Shown in pieces: positions 26,139 to 33,986 of a DNA stretch of 64,000 nucleotides; within the stretch, counting starts at the first letter, position 1, and each line of letters starts with the position of its first letter. Below the pieces are notes generated by a model. It ran no database searches. It was given only the letters and a program-made list of their open reading frames with translations, and had not been told where the DNA came from. The position numbers were made by a program, and so were the translations under genes. The DNA comes from Fulvivirgaceae bacterium JP3-4 (GTDB lineage Bacteria > Bacteroidota > Bacteroidia > Cytophagales > Cyclobacteriaceae), in NCBI GenBank assembly GCA_029309925.1, contig JARKND010000001.1, positions 2,418,001 to 2,482,000 of the forward strand, written 5' to 3'.

Positions 26139-26909
26139 TCATCCTGCCTTCTTATTGTGAAAAAACATGTCAACACCGGAATCCGAAATTTTAAGGAGAT
26201 TGAATGCATCTTCTGCAGGTTGATTCACTACCTGGAAGTTTCCATTTACCCATTGAAATTCCCAGGCTCCGGGACGTCCATTCCTGATTCGCAGCAACTC
26301 CACCTTCCAGCGCGGATATCCGAGACCCGGAAGATCATCGATACTTTCACTGAGGACTGAAGTAATTTTCCATCGCGATAAGCAGGCTGTTGTCTTGACT
26401 TTTTTAACAGAATTGCGAAGGATAAAACCAGTAACCTGACTTTCTTCAACCGCGAGCTGGAATCGTCTCGAGGTTGTGAAACTAAGATCGCGCATCTCAC
26501 CAACTACAGTTGAAACAGCTCCGCATTTTAGCGCCTCTTCAAGGGCCCAGAGAATATCGATATCTTTTTTGACATCCACGAAAATGAACTGGTCGGGATA
26601 AATACCGAACGCTCTGAGGCCGGGTGGAAAAACCGTTCTTGAAGCGCTGACCCAGATTGAAATTCCAGACTTTCCCATCAGTGATGCGATCAACCCGCTG
26701 ATAAACGCTTTGCTGGCAGCAGCATCTTCAGTTTTCTCCCATAGAAATTCATGGACGCAGGCTACCGGGAATGATGCATTGGGAAAATGAGAGAGGATTG
26801 GGCCCAGACCGGGGTTAACGGCAAGGCTACTGGCAGGTTTAAATCCCTGCATGCGAAGGATATCCGTTTGTAGTCCTGCAATAATATGTGATTTTTCACC
26901 GGCCGTCAT
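26139..26909 (-). CDS. imuA: ImuA, RecA-like mutasome protein
   Basis: 256 residues, first gene of the imuA-imuB-dnaE2 cassette. It is the Bacteroidota form of ImuA, a distant RecA relative: FPVACVHEFLWEKTEDAAAS, ISIWVSASRTVFPPGLRAFG and FIFVDVKKDIDILWALEEAL mark the RecA-like core. I do not see a canonical Walker A, as is usual for this branch. It is required with ImuB and DnaE2 for damage-induced mutagenesis in other bacteria. AGGAG lies about 11 bases before its ATG, and a twin palindromic operator lies 33-70 bases upstream. No lexA gene is in the cassette. Confidence 0.88.
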   Translation of the reverse strand: MTAGEKSHIIAGLQTDILRMQGFKPASSLAVNPGLGPILSHFPNASFPVACVHEFLWEKTEDAAASKAFISGLIASLMGKSGISIWVSASRTVFPPGLRAFGIYPDQFIFVDVKKDIDILWALEEALKCGAVSTVVGEMRDLSFTTSRRFQLAVEESQVTGFILRNSVKKVKTTACLSRWKITSVLSESIDDLPGLGYPRWKVELLRIRNGRPGAWEFQWVNGNFQVVNQPAEDAFNLLKISDSGVDMFFHNKKAG

Positions 26910-26941
26910 ACATTTCGCACCCTGCTCCTATAGTTTGTAAA

Positions 26942-26979
26942 ACTAATATTATTAGTGTTAACATACTAATAAAATTAGT
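26942..26979 (-). promoter_or_regulatory. Twin palindromic operator ahead of imuA
   Basis: Two 15-base palindromes, ACTAATATTATTAGT (26942-26956) and ACTAATAAAATTAGT (26965-26979), lie in tandem with centres 23 bases apart. Both fit ACTAATAWWATTAGT. On the minus strand, the imuA-proximal one overlaps TAGTTTTA, a near match to the -7 box, so a bound repressor would block transcription. This is the pattern expected for an SOS-type repressor of the mutagenesis cassette. The identity of the repressor is inference. Confidence 0.7.
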
Positions 26980-27090
26980 GTTTTCTTGTATGATCCGCTG
27001 TCTATCTATTTGTCACTCAACAAATTAATATTCAGTAATCGAGTTGTTGATCGCCATTACTCATATTGCCGCATCATTTATGAACATTAT

Positions 27091-27136
27091 AAATGGTAGA
27101 ATTCTACTATTGGATTATGGTACTTAACTACCATTT
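27091..27136. promoter_or_regulatory. Nested inverted repeats upstream of the small gene/response-regulator pair
   Basis: AAATGGTAG (27091-27099) and CTACCATTT (27128-27136) are perfect 9-bp arms. Overlapping the left arm is the perfect 12-base palindrome GTAGAATTCTAC (27096-27107). The two structures cannot form together. They lie 46 bases ahead of the ATG at 27182 and 112 bases beyond the second imuA operator. They could be an operator or a leader switch. Confidence 0.5.
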
Positions 27137-27181
27137 TTCCACTCCCAGGGACGTGCTACCTTACTGGTCAAATTTCCTAAG

Positions 27182-27436
27182 ATGCTCTTACGTTTAACAG
27201 AACGACTTCTTTTATTCTTTCACATCACATTCACTCCAAGATGCAAATTCAAGGTTGGCGAAATGGTGGTGCATGATGACATCCGTTACCCGATGGTGAT
27301 TAAACAAGTAGTTCGTTCGTTACGGAACTCCGATCCCTTGTTGTGCTGTCAGTGGTTTGACAAATCGACACACGAAACACGAGAACGATTGCTTCATCAA
27401 AGTTCACTTCGGCCATTCGATTGGAAAAAAGGATAA
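27182..27436 (+). CDS. Small protein resembling DUF2158
   Basis: 84 residues. From residue 22 the pattern KFKVGEMVVHDDIRYPMVI followed by LLCCQWFDKSTHETRERLL and SLRPFDW matches the short SH3-like DUF2158 family (a G(D/E).V strand, a PM.V strand and a C.WFD strand). The first 20 residues are hydrophobic and basic and may be a poor start choice; the next in-frame ATG is internal to the domain. Function unknown. It is followed after 11 bases by a response regulator and probably forms an operon with it. Confidence 0.6.
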   Translation: MLLRLTERLLLFFHITFTPRCKFKVGEMVVHDDIRYPMVIKQVVRSLRNSDPLLCCQWFDKSTHETRERLLHQSSLRPFDWKKG

Positions 27437-27447
27437 ATCATACAAGA

Positions 27448-27834
27448 ATGAAAAATGTGTTGCTGGTAGACGATGATGTAGTATTTACATTTCTTAACAA
27501 AAAGATAATTGCATCGCTGGACTTCATTAACGCTATCGATACCGCACAAAATGGCTTGCAGGCGATTGAACATCTTGAAGCGTCTATCAGGGATTCAAGG
27601 CCATTGCCTGATATCATTCTGCTCGACCTGAGTATGCCGATTATGGATGGATTTGGATTTCTGCAGGCATTTAATGACATGGATTTGCCAGAGCGAAAGA
27701 AAGTCAAGATCATCATTGTCACATCTTCCATCCACCCGGAAGACATGCAGCGGGCAAGAGATTTTGGTGTTAACAGCTACCTTACGAAACCGTTAAAAGA
27801 GGAAGGGTTGCTTGCGGAGATTGCACGAATTTGA
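27448..27834 (+). CDS. Stand-alone response regulator (receiver domain only)
   Basis: 128 residues forming one CheY-like receiver with no output domain. The acidic pocket VDDD, phospho-acceptor aspartate in LLDLSMP, the switch residue in VTSS and the lysine in LTKP are all present. It resembles the Rcp1-like regulators that often act with hybrid or bacteriophytochrome-type kinases in Bacteroidota. The ATG at 27448 was chosen over an upstream TTG at 27421 because it begins directly with the MKNVLLVDDD strand. No kinase lies beside it; the nearest is the 7TM-DISM kinase at 31663. Confidence 0.9.
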   Translation: MKNVLLVDDDVVFTFLNKKIIASLDFINAIDTAQNGLQAIEHLEASIRDSRPLPDIILLDLSMPIMDGFGFLQAFNDMDLPERKKVKIIIVTSSIHPEDMQRARDFGVNSYLTKPLKEEGLLAEIARI

Positions 27835-28002
27835 CCACGCCACATCTGCGCCCAAGGGTCCTTTTGCTGCAACGATCATATGAATTTGTTTTTTTACGTT
27901 CCCACATTTTTCGTTTAGAATAAGACGTGACCTTTACGCCTTAGTCCATTGCACGAACAAGTAATCTAGTACTATGTACGTCACGCATGCGTTCAATGAT
28001 AC

Positions 28003-28180
28003 GACCCCTTCGGGGTCAAAATCAACTCCAATGTTTCTCTATAAACATTTGACCTCTTCAAGGTCAGACTAGGCGTGCCGACAACACAGGCTAACAAACA
28101 AATTGTGACCGCCCGATCCCGAAGGGATGGTATGTTTATAGCATATGCGCACAAGTACAACTCCGACCCCGAAGGGGTCG
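28003..28180. repeat. Inverted pair of REP-like palindromic modules
   Basis: This lies within the 635-base gene-free stretch 27835-28469. Module 1 holds hairpin GACCCC-TTC-GGGGTC (28003-28017), core CTATAAACAT (28039-28048) and hairpin GACCT/AGGTC (28051-28065). Module 2 is the same order inverted: hairpin ATCCC-GAA-GGGAT (28116-28128), core ATGTTTATAG (28132-28141) and hairpin CGACCCC-GAA-GGGGTCG (28164-28180). The cores are exact reverse complements, and the spacings agree to within one or two bases. Such GACCCC hairpins are typical dispersed repeats of Bacteroidota genomes. A 63-codon frame through this array is not a gene. The remaining bases to 28469 show nothing else except the AAAAGCTGCGCT word at 28389. 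Confidence 0.85.
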
Positions 28181-28469
28181 AATCGACTCAAGGCCAAAGC
28201 CTCTTCCATGGAATCGTCCACTTCAGGAATGTGCAAGCAGAAAGGTTAGCGAAGAGTCTGAATTAGGATAAACCGTAAGAGCAAAGTTCATGATTATCCT
28301 GATCAGGTTAAACTGATAGGTATTCCGCGCAATAGCAGCTTGTCGGCATTTAATCCAAATCCATCGACCCATTAGATTATTAATGACTAAAAGCTGCGCT
28401 GAAATTCATTATTTGGTTATCATTGATATGCAATTATTTACCTGATCTAACAAAAGTTGCGCTTAATCT

Positions 28470-28844
28470 ATGGTTCTCCTAATTATTGACGATGACGAAG
28501 ACGATATCCAATCCTTTAAAGATGCTGTTGACCGTATCGATTCTGACATCAAAGTTTATTCAGCCGAAGGAGGAGAAAAAGGTATCGAGTTGCTGAAGTC
28601 CGGCATTCATCCTGACTATGTGTTCCTCGACATCAATATGCCCGGCATGAACGGCAAGGATGTTCTCACAAAAATTAAGGCAAACCCCGCCTGGAACAAT
28701 ATCCAGATCTTCATGAATTCAACGACATTCAATCCGAAGGAGATCCAGGAATACCGGAAGATCGGTTGTAATGGTTTTGTAGTAAAGGCCGGAGGGCCCA
28801 AGCAGTTGGAAAAGGACATCCGATTGATCATCAATAGCAGGTAA
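28470..28844 (+). CDS. Stand-alone response regulator (receiver domain only)
   Basis: 124 residues, a single receiver domain. The acidic pair and pocket are in LLIIDDDEDDIQSF, the phospho-acceptor in VFLDINMPGMNG, the hydroxyl switch in MNSTT, and the lysine in FVVKAGG. It is of the same Rcp1-like class as the one at 27448 but clearly divergent, so not a recent copy. AAAAGTTGCGCT lies 6 bases ahead of the ATG and AAAAGCTGCGCT 70 bases ahead. It is monocistronic, with a hairpin terminator 28 bases after the stop. Confidence 0.9.
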   Translation: MVLLIIDDDEDDIQSFKDAVDRIDSDIKVYSAEGGEKGIELLKSGIHPDYVFLDINMPGMNGKDVLTKIKANPAWNNIQIFMNSTTFNPKEIQEYRKIGCNGFVVKAGGPKQLEKDIRLIINSR

Positions 28845-28872
28845 CACCGGAATTTTGTCCGACCTTCATCAT

Positions 28873-28898
28873 GGAAAGTCATACGGCTTTCCTTTTTT
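28873..28898 (+). terminator. Intrinsic terminator of the response regulator
   Basis: GGAAAG (28873-28878) pairs with CTTTCC (28887-28892) around an 8-base loop and is followed by TTTTTT (28893-28898). It sits 28 bases after the stop of the regulator at 28844. The remaining gene-free bases to 29195 hold an A-tract run at 28920-28940 and no gene. Confidence 0.7.
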
Positions 28899-29195
28899 GT
28901 TGGATCAAAGCTTCTGCATGCAAAAAAAAAGAAAAAATTTTTTGATGATGAGGCTGGATTGAATTTCATCCTTGCACAGTCGAAATAGTATCATTTGAAA
29001 AAGGTGGTGGCTCCGGCAAAATCTGTGATGCAGTAGAAACTGCGATGAAATAATTCAGATGCCTTGAATATTGGGCTATCAATGAAATTTAAGCTTGAAT
29101 TGCTGCCTGTCCCGCAATTCTCAAAACAGGTATATTCGGTAAACTAAGTGCAGGCAGGTACGTTCTTTTAGGAGGTACGTTTAAACGAAGAAGAA

Positions 29196-29456
29196 ATGAA
29201 TGTTAAGGCGTTTGATAGTTTGAGAACCAGCGATAAGATTCTTTTAATCGAAGACATGGGCCAACTGGTGTTGTCAATGGAGTTTTACGAATACCGCATA
29301 TTTCTGTTTTCGTTCAACTCCATGTATGTTGAGGTTTATCGCAATCTTGAGACGGACGAGATCGAAACGATCAGGACCGCATCGGTAGCTGACCTTGACA
29401 AATACCTGTCGCGCATCACGCTCGGGAACCTCGTGCGTGAGACGTACATTTTGTAG
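29196..29456 (+). CDS. Hypothetical protein, 86 aa
   Basis: I do not recognise a family. The protein is soluble, with an acidic pattern (IETIRTASVADLDKYLSRI) and beta-like strands (YRIFLFSFNSMYVEVYRN) that suggest a small alpha/beta fold. No signal peptide. AGGAGG occurs at 29170-29175, 20 bases ahead of the ATG, too far for a normal ribosome site. It ends 11 bases from the convergent lipoprotein gene. Confidence 0.6.
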   Translation: MNVKAFDSLRTSDKILLIEDMGQLVLSMEFYEYRIFLFSFNSMYVEVYRNLETDEIETIRTASVADLDKYLSRITLGNLVRETYIL

Positions 29457-29467
29457 TGCCAGCCGGT

Positions 29468-29905
29468 CTATCGATCTGTAGCAATATCCCTCCTTTTGAA
29501 ACTCCAATGACATCCCTCGATGCATCCCAGGTGACGCAAGGTTAGATTACCACCAGCGAATTCCATTTCAAATACCTGCATCGTGTTGTTCGCGTTCAGG
29601 TCATCCGGTGATTTGAATAACCGAAGCGTCACATTGTTTCTGACGGTGTCTTCTGTAACCGTGTAAAATCGGTAATCCTGCTGACCATTGAGATTACTGG
29701 AGAAGTTCTGACCTCCGGAGAATGAAATGATTTGTGGCGGCTCTTCGGGTACCGGGTTGGTAACATAGCCCGCTCCGGGCGAATAGCCCTGCTCATACAG
29801 CAACCAGGTGCCTTGCAATTGAAGCGAGAGTGAAGGCGACTCTTCTGAAGACTGCTGACATGACACAGCGAGTATGATCAGCAATATCAAAACGGAAAAT
29901 CTCAT
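29468..29905 (-). CDS. Small putative lipoprotein
   Basis: 145 residues from the ATG at 29903-29905 (an upstream start at 29959 would put 18 residues before the signal sequence). The start MRFSVLILLIILAVSC gives a lipobox with cysteine 16. The mature protein is beta rich with paired cysteines (CIEGCHW) near the end and TWLLYEQGYSPGAG near the beginning, a layout seen in lipocalin-like Bacteroidota lipoproteins. No function can be assigned. It is divergent from the CehA-type hydrolase gene, with about 84 bases between the two starts. Confidence 0.65.
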   Translation of the reverse strand: MRFSVLILLIILAVSCQQSSEESPSLSLQLQGTWLLYEQGYSPGAGYVTNPVPEEPPQIISFSGGQNFSSNLNGQQDYRFYTVTEDTVRNNVTLRLFKSPDDLNANNTMQVFEMEFAGGNLTLRHLGCIEGCHWSFKRRDIATDR

Positions 29906-29989
29906 ACAAGTTGTTTTGCTTATTGACACCGCAATTGGGAAATTGGTTGGATTGTTCAATGAACGATCTCATCAATCTTTTTAAACTTA

Positions 29990-31591
29990 ATGGATCATTT
30001 GAAGCATATATTGGTTACCACCATCTGTTTTATCATGGTTTTTTCGGAAGCGCGGGGACAGTTGCAACCCTCTCTAAATGCTGTTCAGTTCATAATTATC
30101 GATTCATCAACGGGAGAAAAAACCGCTGCGCGCATTCGAGTCACAAGGAATGGCAGTAGTGTTAAAACGTCTCCTCCTCAAAGTAGTAAAGTGATGTATG
30201 GCATGTGGGACCATTCGGATGGTTATCAGTTTCAGCCCGACAGCTCTTTCTATGTTGACGGAAATTTCTCTCTTGAGCTTGAGACCGGTGATTATGAAAT
30301 AATGATCTCGAAGGGTTTTGAATATGTGGATATAAGACAAACATTTTCCGTCAGCGAACAAGATCGTGCTCCAAAAACATTCAGCATAGGTCGGTGGATC
30401 AATATGTCTCAGGATGGATGGTACAGTGCCGATGATCACATTCACATCAGGAGATCGCCCGCTGAAGATTCCTTGTTGAAGGTCTGGGCTAAGGCGGAGA
30501 ATCTGAATGTAGGTGTATTTTTAAAGATGGGTGATTTCTGGGCTACTTATTATGATCAATACGCATTTGGCAAGCCCGGAGTATACGGAGATGGAAATCT
30601 CTTACTTATTCCCGGGCAGGAGGATCCGCGCACGCCTGAACTTGGCCACGCACTAGGCTTCGGTGCAAAGTCATTCGCAAGACAACCGCAAGCCTACTAC
30701 CTATATGATGAGATTTTCGACAGGATCCATAAGGAGGGCGGTCTGAGAGGGTATGCACATCAGGCCCAGACATTTCATGGTTATCGGGGTCTGACGCTGG
30801 ACGGACTGCGCGGCAATGTCGATATGCTTGAGATTATTCAATACTGCGCTGATGATGACGAACCGCTTTACATCGGGCATTATTACCGTCTTCTTGACCT
30901 TGGGTTCCCGGTTACCGCTGTCGCGGGATCGGATTTCCCCTGGTGTGGAAACGATCACGACAATGGTGGTTTTGCGCGGACAGCGAGAATAGGAAACGTG
31001 CGGTTTTACACAAAAGTTAATGGCAATTTCACTTTTGACAACTGGCTAAGCAGTGTGCGGCAGGGAAAGACATTCGCCACTACTGGGCCGATGCTGGAAT
31101 TCACGGTCAACGACAGCCTGCCAGGAAGCAGAATCTTGTTGACGAAGGGTTCAAAATTAAAGATACATGCGACTGCAACGGGCGATGGGAAGCAGGTAGC
31201 ACTTACTCGTTTGGACATCGTTTCGCATGGAAAGGTGATTGCAACCTCACAGGCCTCGATGTCCGGGCAGTCTGCCTCGCGTGTGGCTGTCGATACTGTT
31301 CTTCCAGCAACAAAAGGTCAATGGATCGCGGCTGTAGCTTATGGGGAAGGACAACATCGTGCGCACACCACCCCGGTGTATATTTCCGTGGACGGATCGG
31401 GGTTTCACAACCCGGAAACGATACAGAATTACCTGGTTGAAAGCGAAAGGTATCTGGACGAAATTGAGGCAGAACTCCAGGAGCGAAACGAAAATCCTGA
31501 AATGAATGCATGGCGCTACAAAAAGCCGTTGGAACTCCGAATAGCCCGGGTAAAAGCAATTATTGAAAACTTAAAGCAAACATTACATTGA
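29990..31591 (+). CDS. Exported CehA/McbA-type PHP metallohydrolase
   Basis: 533 residues with an N-terminal hydrophobic signal segment. After a beta-sandwich of about 130 residues comes GWYSADDHIHIRRSP (about 144-158), whose HxH begins the PHP-type metal site; further ligand candidates are the histidines in RGYAHQAQTFHG and the AGSDFPWCGND block. This matches the CehA/McbA family of esterase- or phosphoesterase-like metallohydrolases. A final charged helical tail (about 485-530) is predicted to be coiled. The natural substrate is unknown. It is divergent from a lipoprotein gene and followed by a histidine kinase gene 71 bases later. Confidence 0.82.
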   Translation: MDHLKHILVTTICFIMVFSEARGQLQPSLNAVQFIIIDSSTGEKTAARIRVTRNGSSVKTSPPQSSKVMYGMWDHSDGYQFQPDSSFYVDGNFSLELETGDYEIMISKGFEYVDIRQTFSVSEQDRAPKTFSIGRWINMSQDGWYSADDHIHIRRSPAEDSLLKVWAKAENLNVGVFLKMGDFWATYYDQYAFGKPGVYGDGNLLLIPGQEDPRTPELGHALGFGAKSFARQPQAYYLYDEIFDRIHKEGGLRGYAHQAQTFHGYRGLTLDGLRGNVDMLEIIQYCADDDEPLYIGHYYRLLDLGFPVTAVAGSDFPWCGNDHDNGGFARTARIGNVRFYTKVNGNFTFDNWLSSVRQGKTFATTGPMLEFTVNDSLPGSRILLTKGSKLKIHATATGDGKQVALTRLDIVSHGKVIATSQASMSGQSASRVAVDTVLPATKGQWIAAVAYGEGQHRAHTTPVYISVDGSGFHNPETIQNYLVESERYLDEIEAELQERNENPEMNAWRYKKPLELRIARVKAIIENLKQTLH

Positions 31592-31662
31592 GTTGGATTG
31601 AAACCGCCTGAGTGTTACGGGGCAGCAAATTCTGTATAATATTGCGGACTAGATAGTCAAAA

Positions 31663-33816
31663 GTGTTTACCCCCACCAGGTTCGCATTTGTTTTCATTTT
31701 CTGTTGTTGCTCTGTCAGCGCATGGTGTCAGCCGTTCCGCATCGGTACGGAAGAGCAGCGTCCACTGGGTGCAGTCAGTGAGTATTACATTGACGGGACC
31801 GCAGCACTTACGTTGAAGAGCTTCCTTGATGATTCATCTGCTTACCGTTTCAAAAAATCTGAAGAGGGTACGTTGAATTTCGGACCCACGTCAAAACCCT
31901 GCTGGGTCAGATTTACTTATACGTCTGGTGACACGCTTCGGTATTATCTCGCCATTGGAAATACGAACCTCAACGAAGTTGACGTATATGTGCTTCAAGA
32001 GAATAAGATTCTCAGCATGCAGCAGGGTGGATTGTCGAGAGATGGTAAAAACTCAGGCTCCAACCTTAACCTCAATGCATGGCTGTTTGAATTGCCGCAG
32101 CGTCTGGGCGAAACATTCACGGTATACATCCGCGTAACCGACCAACGCAGGGTGATCCTTCCGCTGGAAATTACGACCCTCAATGAAGTGATCGCTTCCT
32201 CCCATCATGAAGATTTTCTGTTCGGACTCTACTTTGGCTGCCTGGCAATTATTGCTATACTGAACATCTACTTCTTTTTCTATTTCAGGGAAAATATCTA
32301 TTTGTTTTATGGCGGTCATATTCTTTGTCAGATCCTGATCAACGGCATTCTGCAGGGATACCTTTTGTCGCTTTTCGGAAACTCATTTTATTTTTTGAGC
32401 CCCTATGTTCCTGCGATTGCAGGGATATCCAATTTGTTTTCCATCCTTTTTGCGCTGGCGTTTCTCGATGTGAAAAGCTATTTAAGTCAGTGGTACAAAC
32501 CTACACTGCTTTTAATTGTGCTGCCTGTCTTTAATATCATTCTCAGCGTGCTTGGATTTTACATACTGACTGCCAAGACTGGTTCCTACATTGGCATTGG
32601 TGTGTCTGTCTGGCTCTTTGCTCTTGGCCTCGCAGCGTATAGCCGAAAGGTAACACAGGCGAGATTTTATGTCATCGGGTGGGGTGCATTTTTTATTGGA
32701 ATTCTCATTCTCAATTCAGCCCTGAATCAGTGGCTTCCGGTAAACACTTTCACGTTCCAGGCAGCAGTCTACGGGACATTGTTTGAAGTAGTGATGATCT
32801 CATTTGCACTGGCAGATCGAATCAACCTCGTGCGGAAGGAACAGCAACAGGAGCGTCAGCAACGACTGGCGCTGATCGAAAAGCAAAAATCCTGGCTGGA
32901 AGAGAATGTTAAGTTGCGCACGATTGAACTTTTGCAGAAGAATAAAGAGATCGAAGTTCAGAACGAGGAGCTAAGGCATCAGCATGAAGAGCTTACGTCA
33001 ACGCATGAGCTGCTGGAACGCCAAAAGCAACTGGTTGAAGAAAAAAACAGGGACATCGGCCTGATTAACCAGACCCTGGAGCAGAAGGTAAAACAACGCA
33101 CCGTAGAACTGGAAGAAACAGTTCGGAATCTTGTCAATCAGAACAATGATTTGGAACAATTCTCTTATATCGTGTCACACAACATGCGTGCACCGGTTGC
33201 GAGAATCCTCGGGTTAATCAACCTGCTCGGAACAGACAACGACCCGGAAGAGCGCATCCAGCTGATGGAGTATCTCAAAGAGTCAACGATCGGGCTGGAT
33301 GAAATCATTCACGACCTTAGTCAGATCATTGATTTGCGAAGAGGTTCGGAGATGGTGCTGGAAAAGGTAGACCTTGAAAAAATAGTGCAGCACAATTTGT
33401 CGGACCTGACAGACGAACTCAAAAAATCCAGAGCGCAGGTCAATCTGTCGATCAAAGCGAGAGAGATCGTGGCAGTCAAGGGCTACATGCAAAGCATCTT
33501 TTATAACCTGATCTCCAATGCCATCAAGTATCGCGATTCCGATCGGCAACTCGCACTCGATATCTGCACTTCAGAAACGGCATCGGAAGTGATCATCGAA
33601 GTCCATGATAATGGTCTTGGTGTGAATATGCCTGCAGACAGACTTCATGAGATCTTTCATCTTTACAAGCGAACGCACACTCATGTGCAGGGTAAGGGAC
33701 TCGGTCTTTACCTCGTGAAGACACAGGTGGAAGCACTGCACGGCAATATTGAAGTAAAAAGCGAAGTTGGAAAAGGAAGCTGTTTCAGAATAACCTTCCC
33801 AAAGGCAGTCTCCTAG
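31663..33816 (+). CDS. 7TM-DISM sensor histidine kinase
   Basis: 717 residues from a GTG start. Signal peptide (1-22), extracytoplasmic 7TMR-DISMED2 beta domain (about 40-170), seven hydrophobic helices (about 180-385), a long glutamate/glutamine-rich coiled coil (390-490), then a HisKA domain with FSYIVSHNMRAPVARIL (phospho-histidine about 506) and a HATPase domain with NLISNAIKYRD, HDNGLGV and GKGLGLYLVK. All catalytic boxes are present. Sensors of this layout detect external small molecules such as carbohydrates. No response regulator is adjacent; the single-domain regulators at 27448 and 28470 are possible partners, by inference only. Confidence 0.93.
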   Translation: MFTPTRFAFVFIFCCCSVSAWCQPFRIGTEEQRPLGAVSEYYIDGTAALTLKSFLDDSSAYRFKKSEEGTLNFGPTSKPCWVRFTYTSGDTLRYYLAIGNTNLNEVDVYVLQENKILSMQQGGLSRDGKNSGSNLNLNAWLFELPQRLGETFTVYIRVTDQRRVILPLEITTLNEVIASSHHEDFLFGLYFGCLAIIAILNIYFFFYFRENIYLFYGGHILCQILINGILQGYLLSLFGNSFYFLSPYVPAIAGISNLFSILFALAFLDVKSYLSQWYKPTLLLIVLPVFNIILSVLGFYILTAKTGSYIGIGVSVWLFALGLAAYSRKVTQARFYVIGWGAFFIGILILNSALNQWLPVNTFTFQAAVYGTLFEVVMISFALADRINLVRKEQQQERQQRLALIEKQKSWLEENVKLRTIELLQKNKEIEVQNEELRHQHEELTSTHELLERQKQLVEEKNRDIGLINQTLEQKVKQRTVELEETVRNLVNQNNDLEQFSYIVSHNMRAPVARILGLINLLGTDNDPEERIQLMEYLKESTIGLDEIIHDLSQIIDLRRGSEMVLEKVDLEKIVQHNLSDLTDELKKSRAQVNLSIKAREIVAVKGYMQSIFYNLISNAIKYRDSDRQLALDICTSETASEVIIEVHDNGLGVNMPADRLHEIFHLYKRTHTHVQGKGLGLYLVKTQVEALHGNIEVKSEVGKGSCFRITFPKAVS

Positions 33817-33952
33817 GCTGGCGTTTTGATCCATTGAAATTCACTCGGTCACGCATGAATGAATTAAAGTGATGACTTGTTAGTGAAATGTCATGAGATT
33901 AGCATGCATTGACAAAGAGGGAAGACTGATAAGCGTTCTGGGGGTACATCAC

Positions 33953-33983
33953 TTTGCTGTTGCCGATATTGTAATTATCTTTC
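33953..33983 (+). promoter_or_regulatory. Bacteroidota promoter overlapping the start of the M28 peptidase gene
   Basis: TTTG (33953-33956), 19 bases, then TATCTTTC (33976-33983) fits the Bacteroidota -33/-7 pattern TTTG-N19-TAnnTTTG with one mismatch. The -7 box ends three bases before the ATG at 33987, so transcription would begin at or next to the start codon, giving a leaderless message. Confidence 0.6.
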
Positions 33984-33986
33984 GCC

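Noticed and set aside
26139-26909. ImuA as a canonical RecA/SulA protein with Walker A
   Set aside because: No clear GxxxxGKT is visible; it matches the ImuA branch and is called from its fixed position before imuB and dnaE2.
28075-28266. 63-codon frame through the hairpin array
   Set aside because: The frame is created by the repeated palindromes and has no protein-like pattern.
31634-31640. TATAAT-like box ahead of the histidine kinase
   Set aside because: It lacks a suitable -35 and the lineage favours TAnnTTTG; the match is likely chance in an A/T-rich gap.
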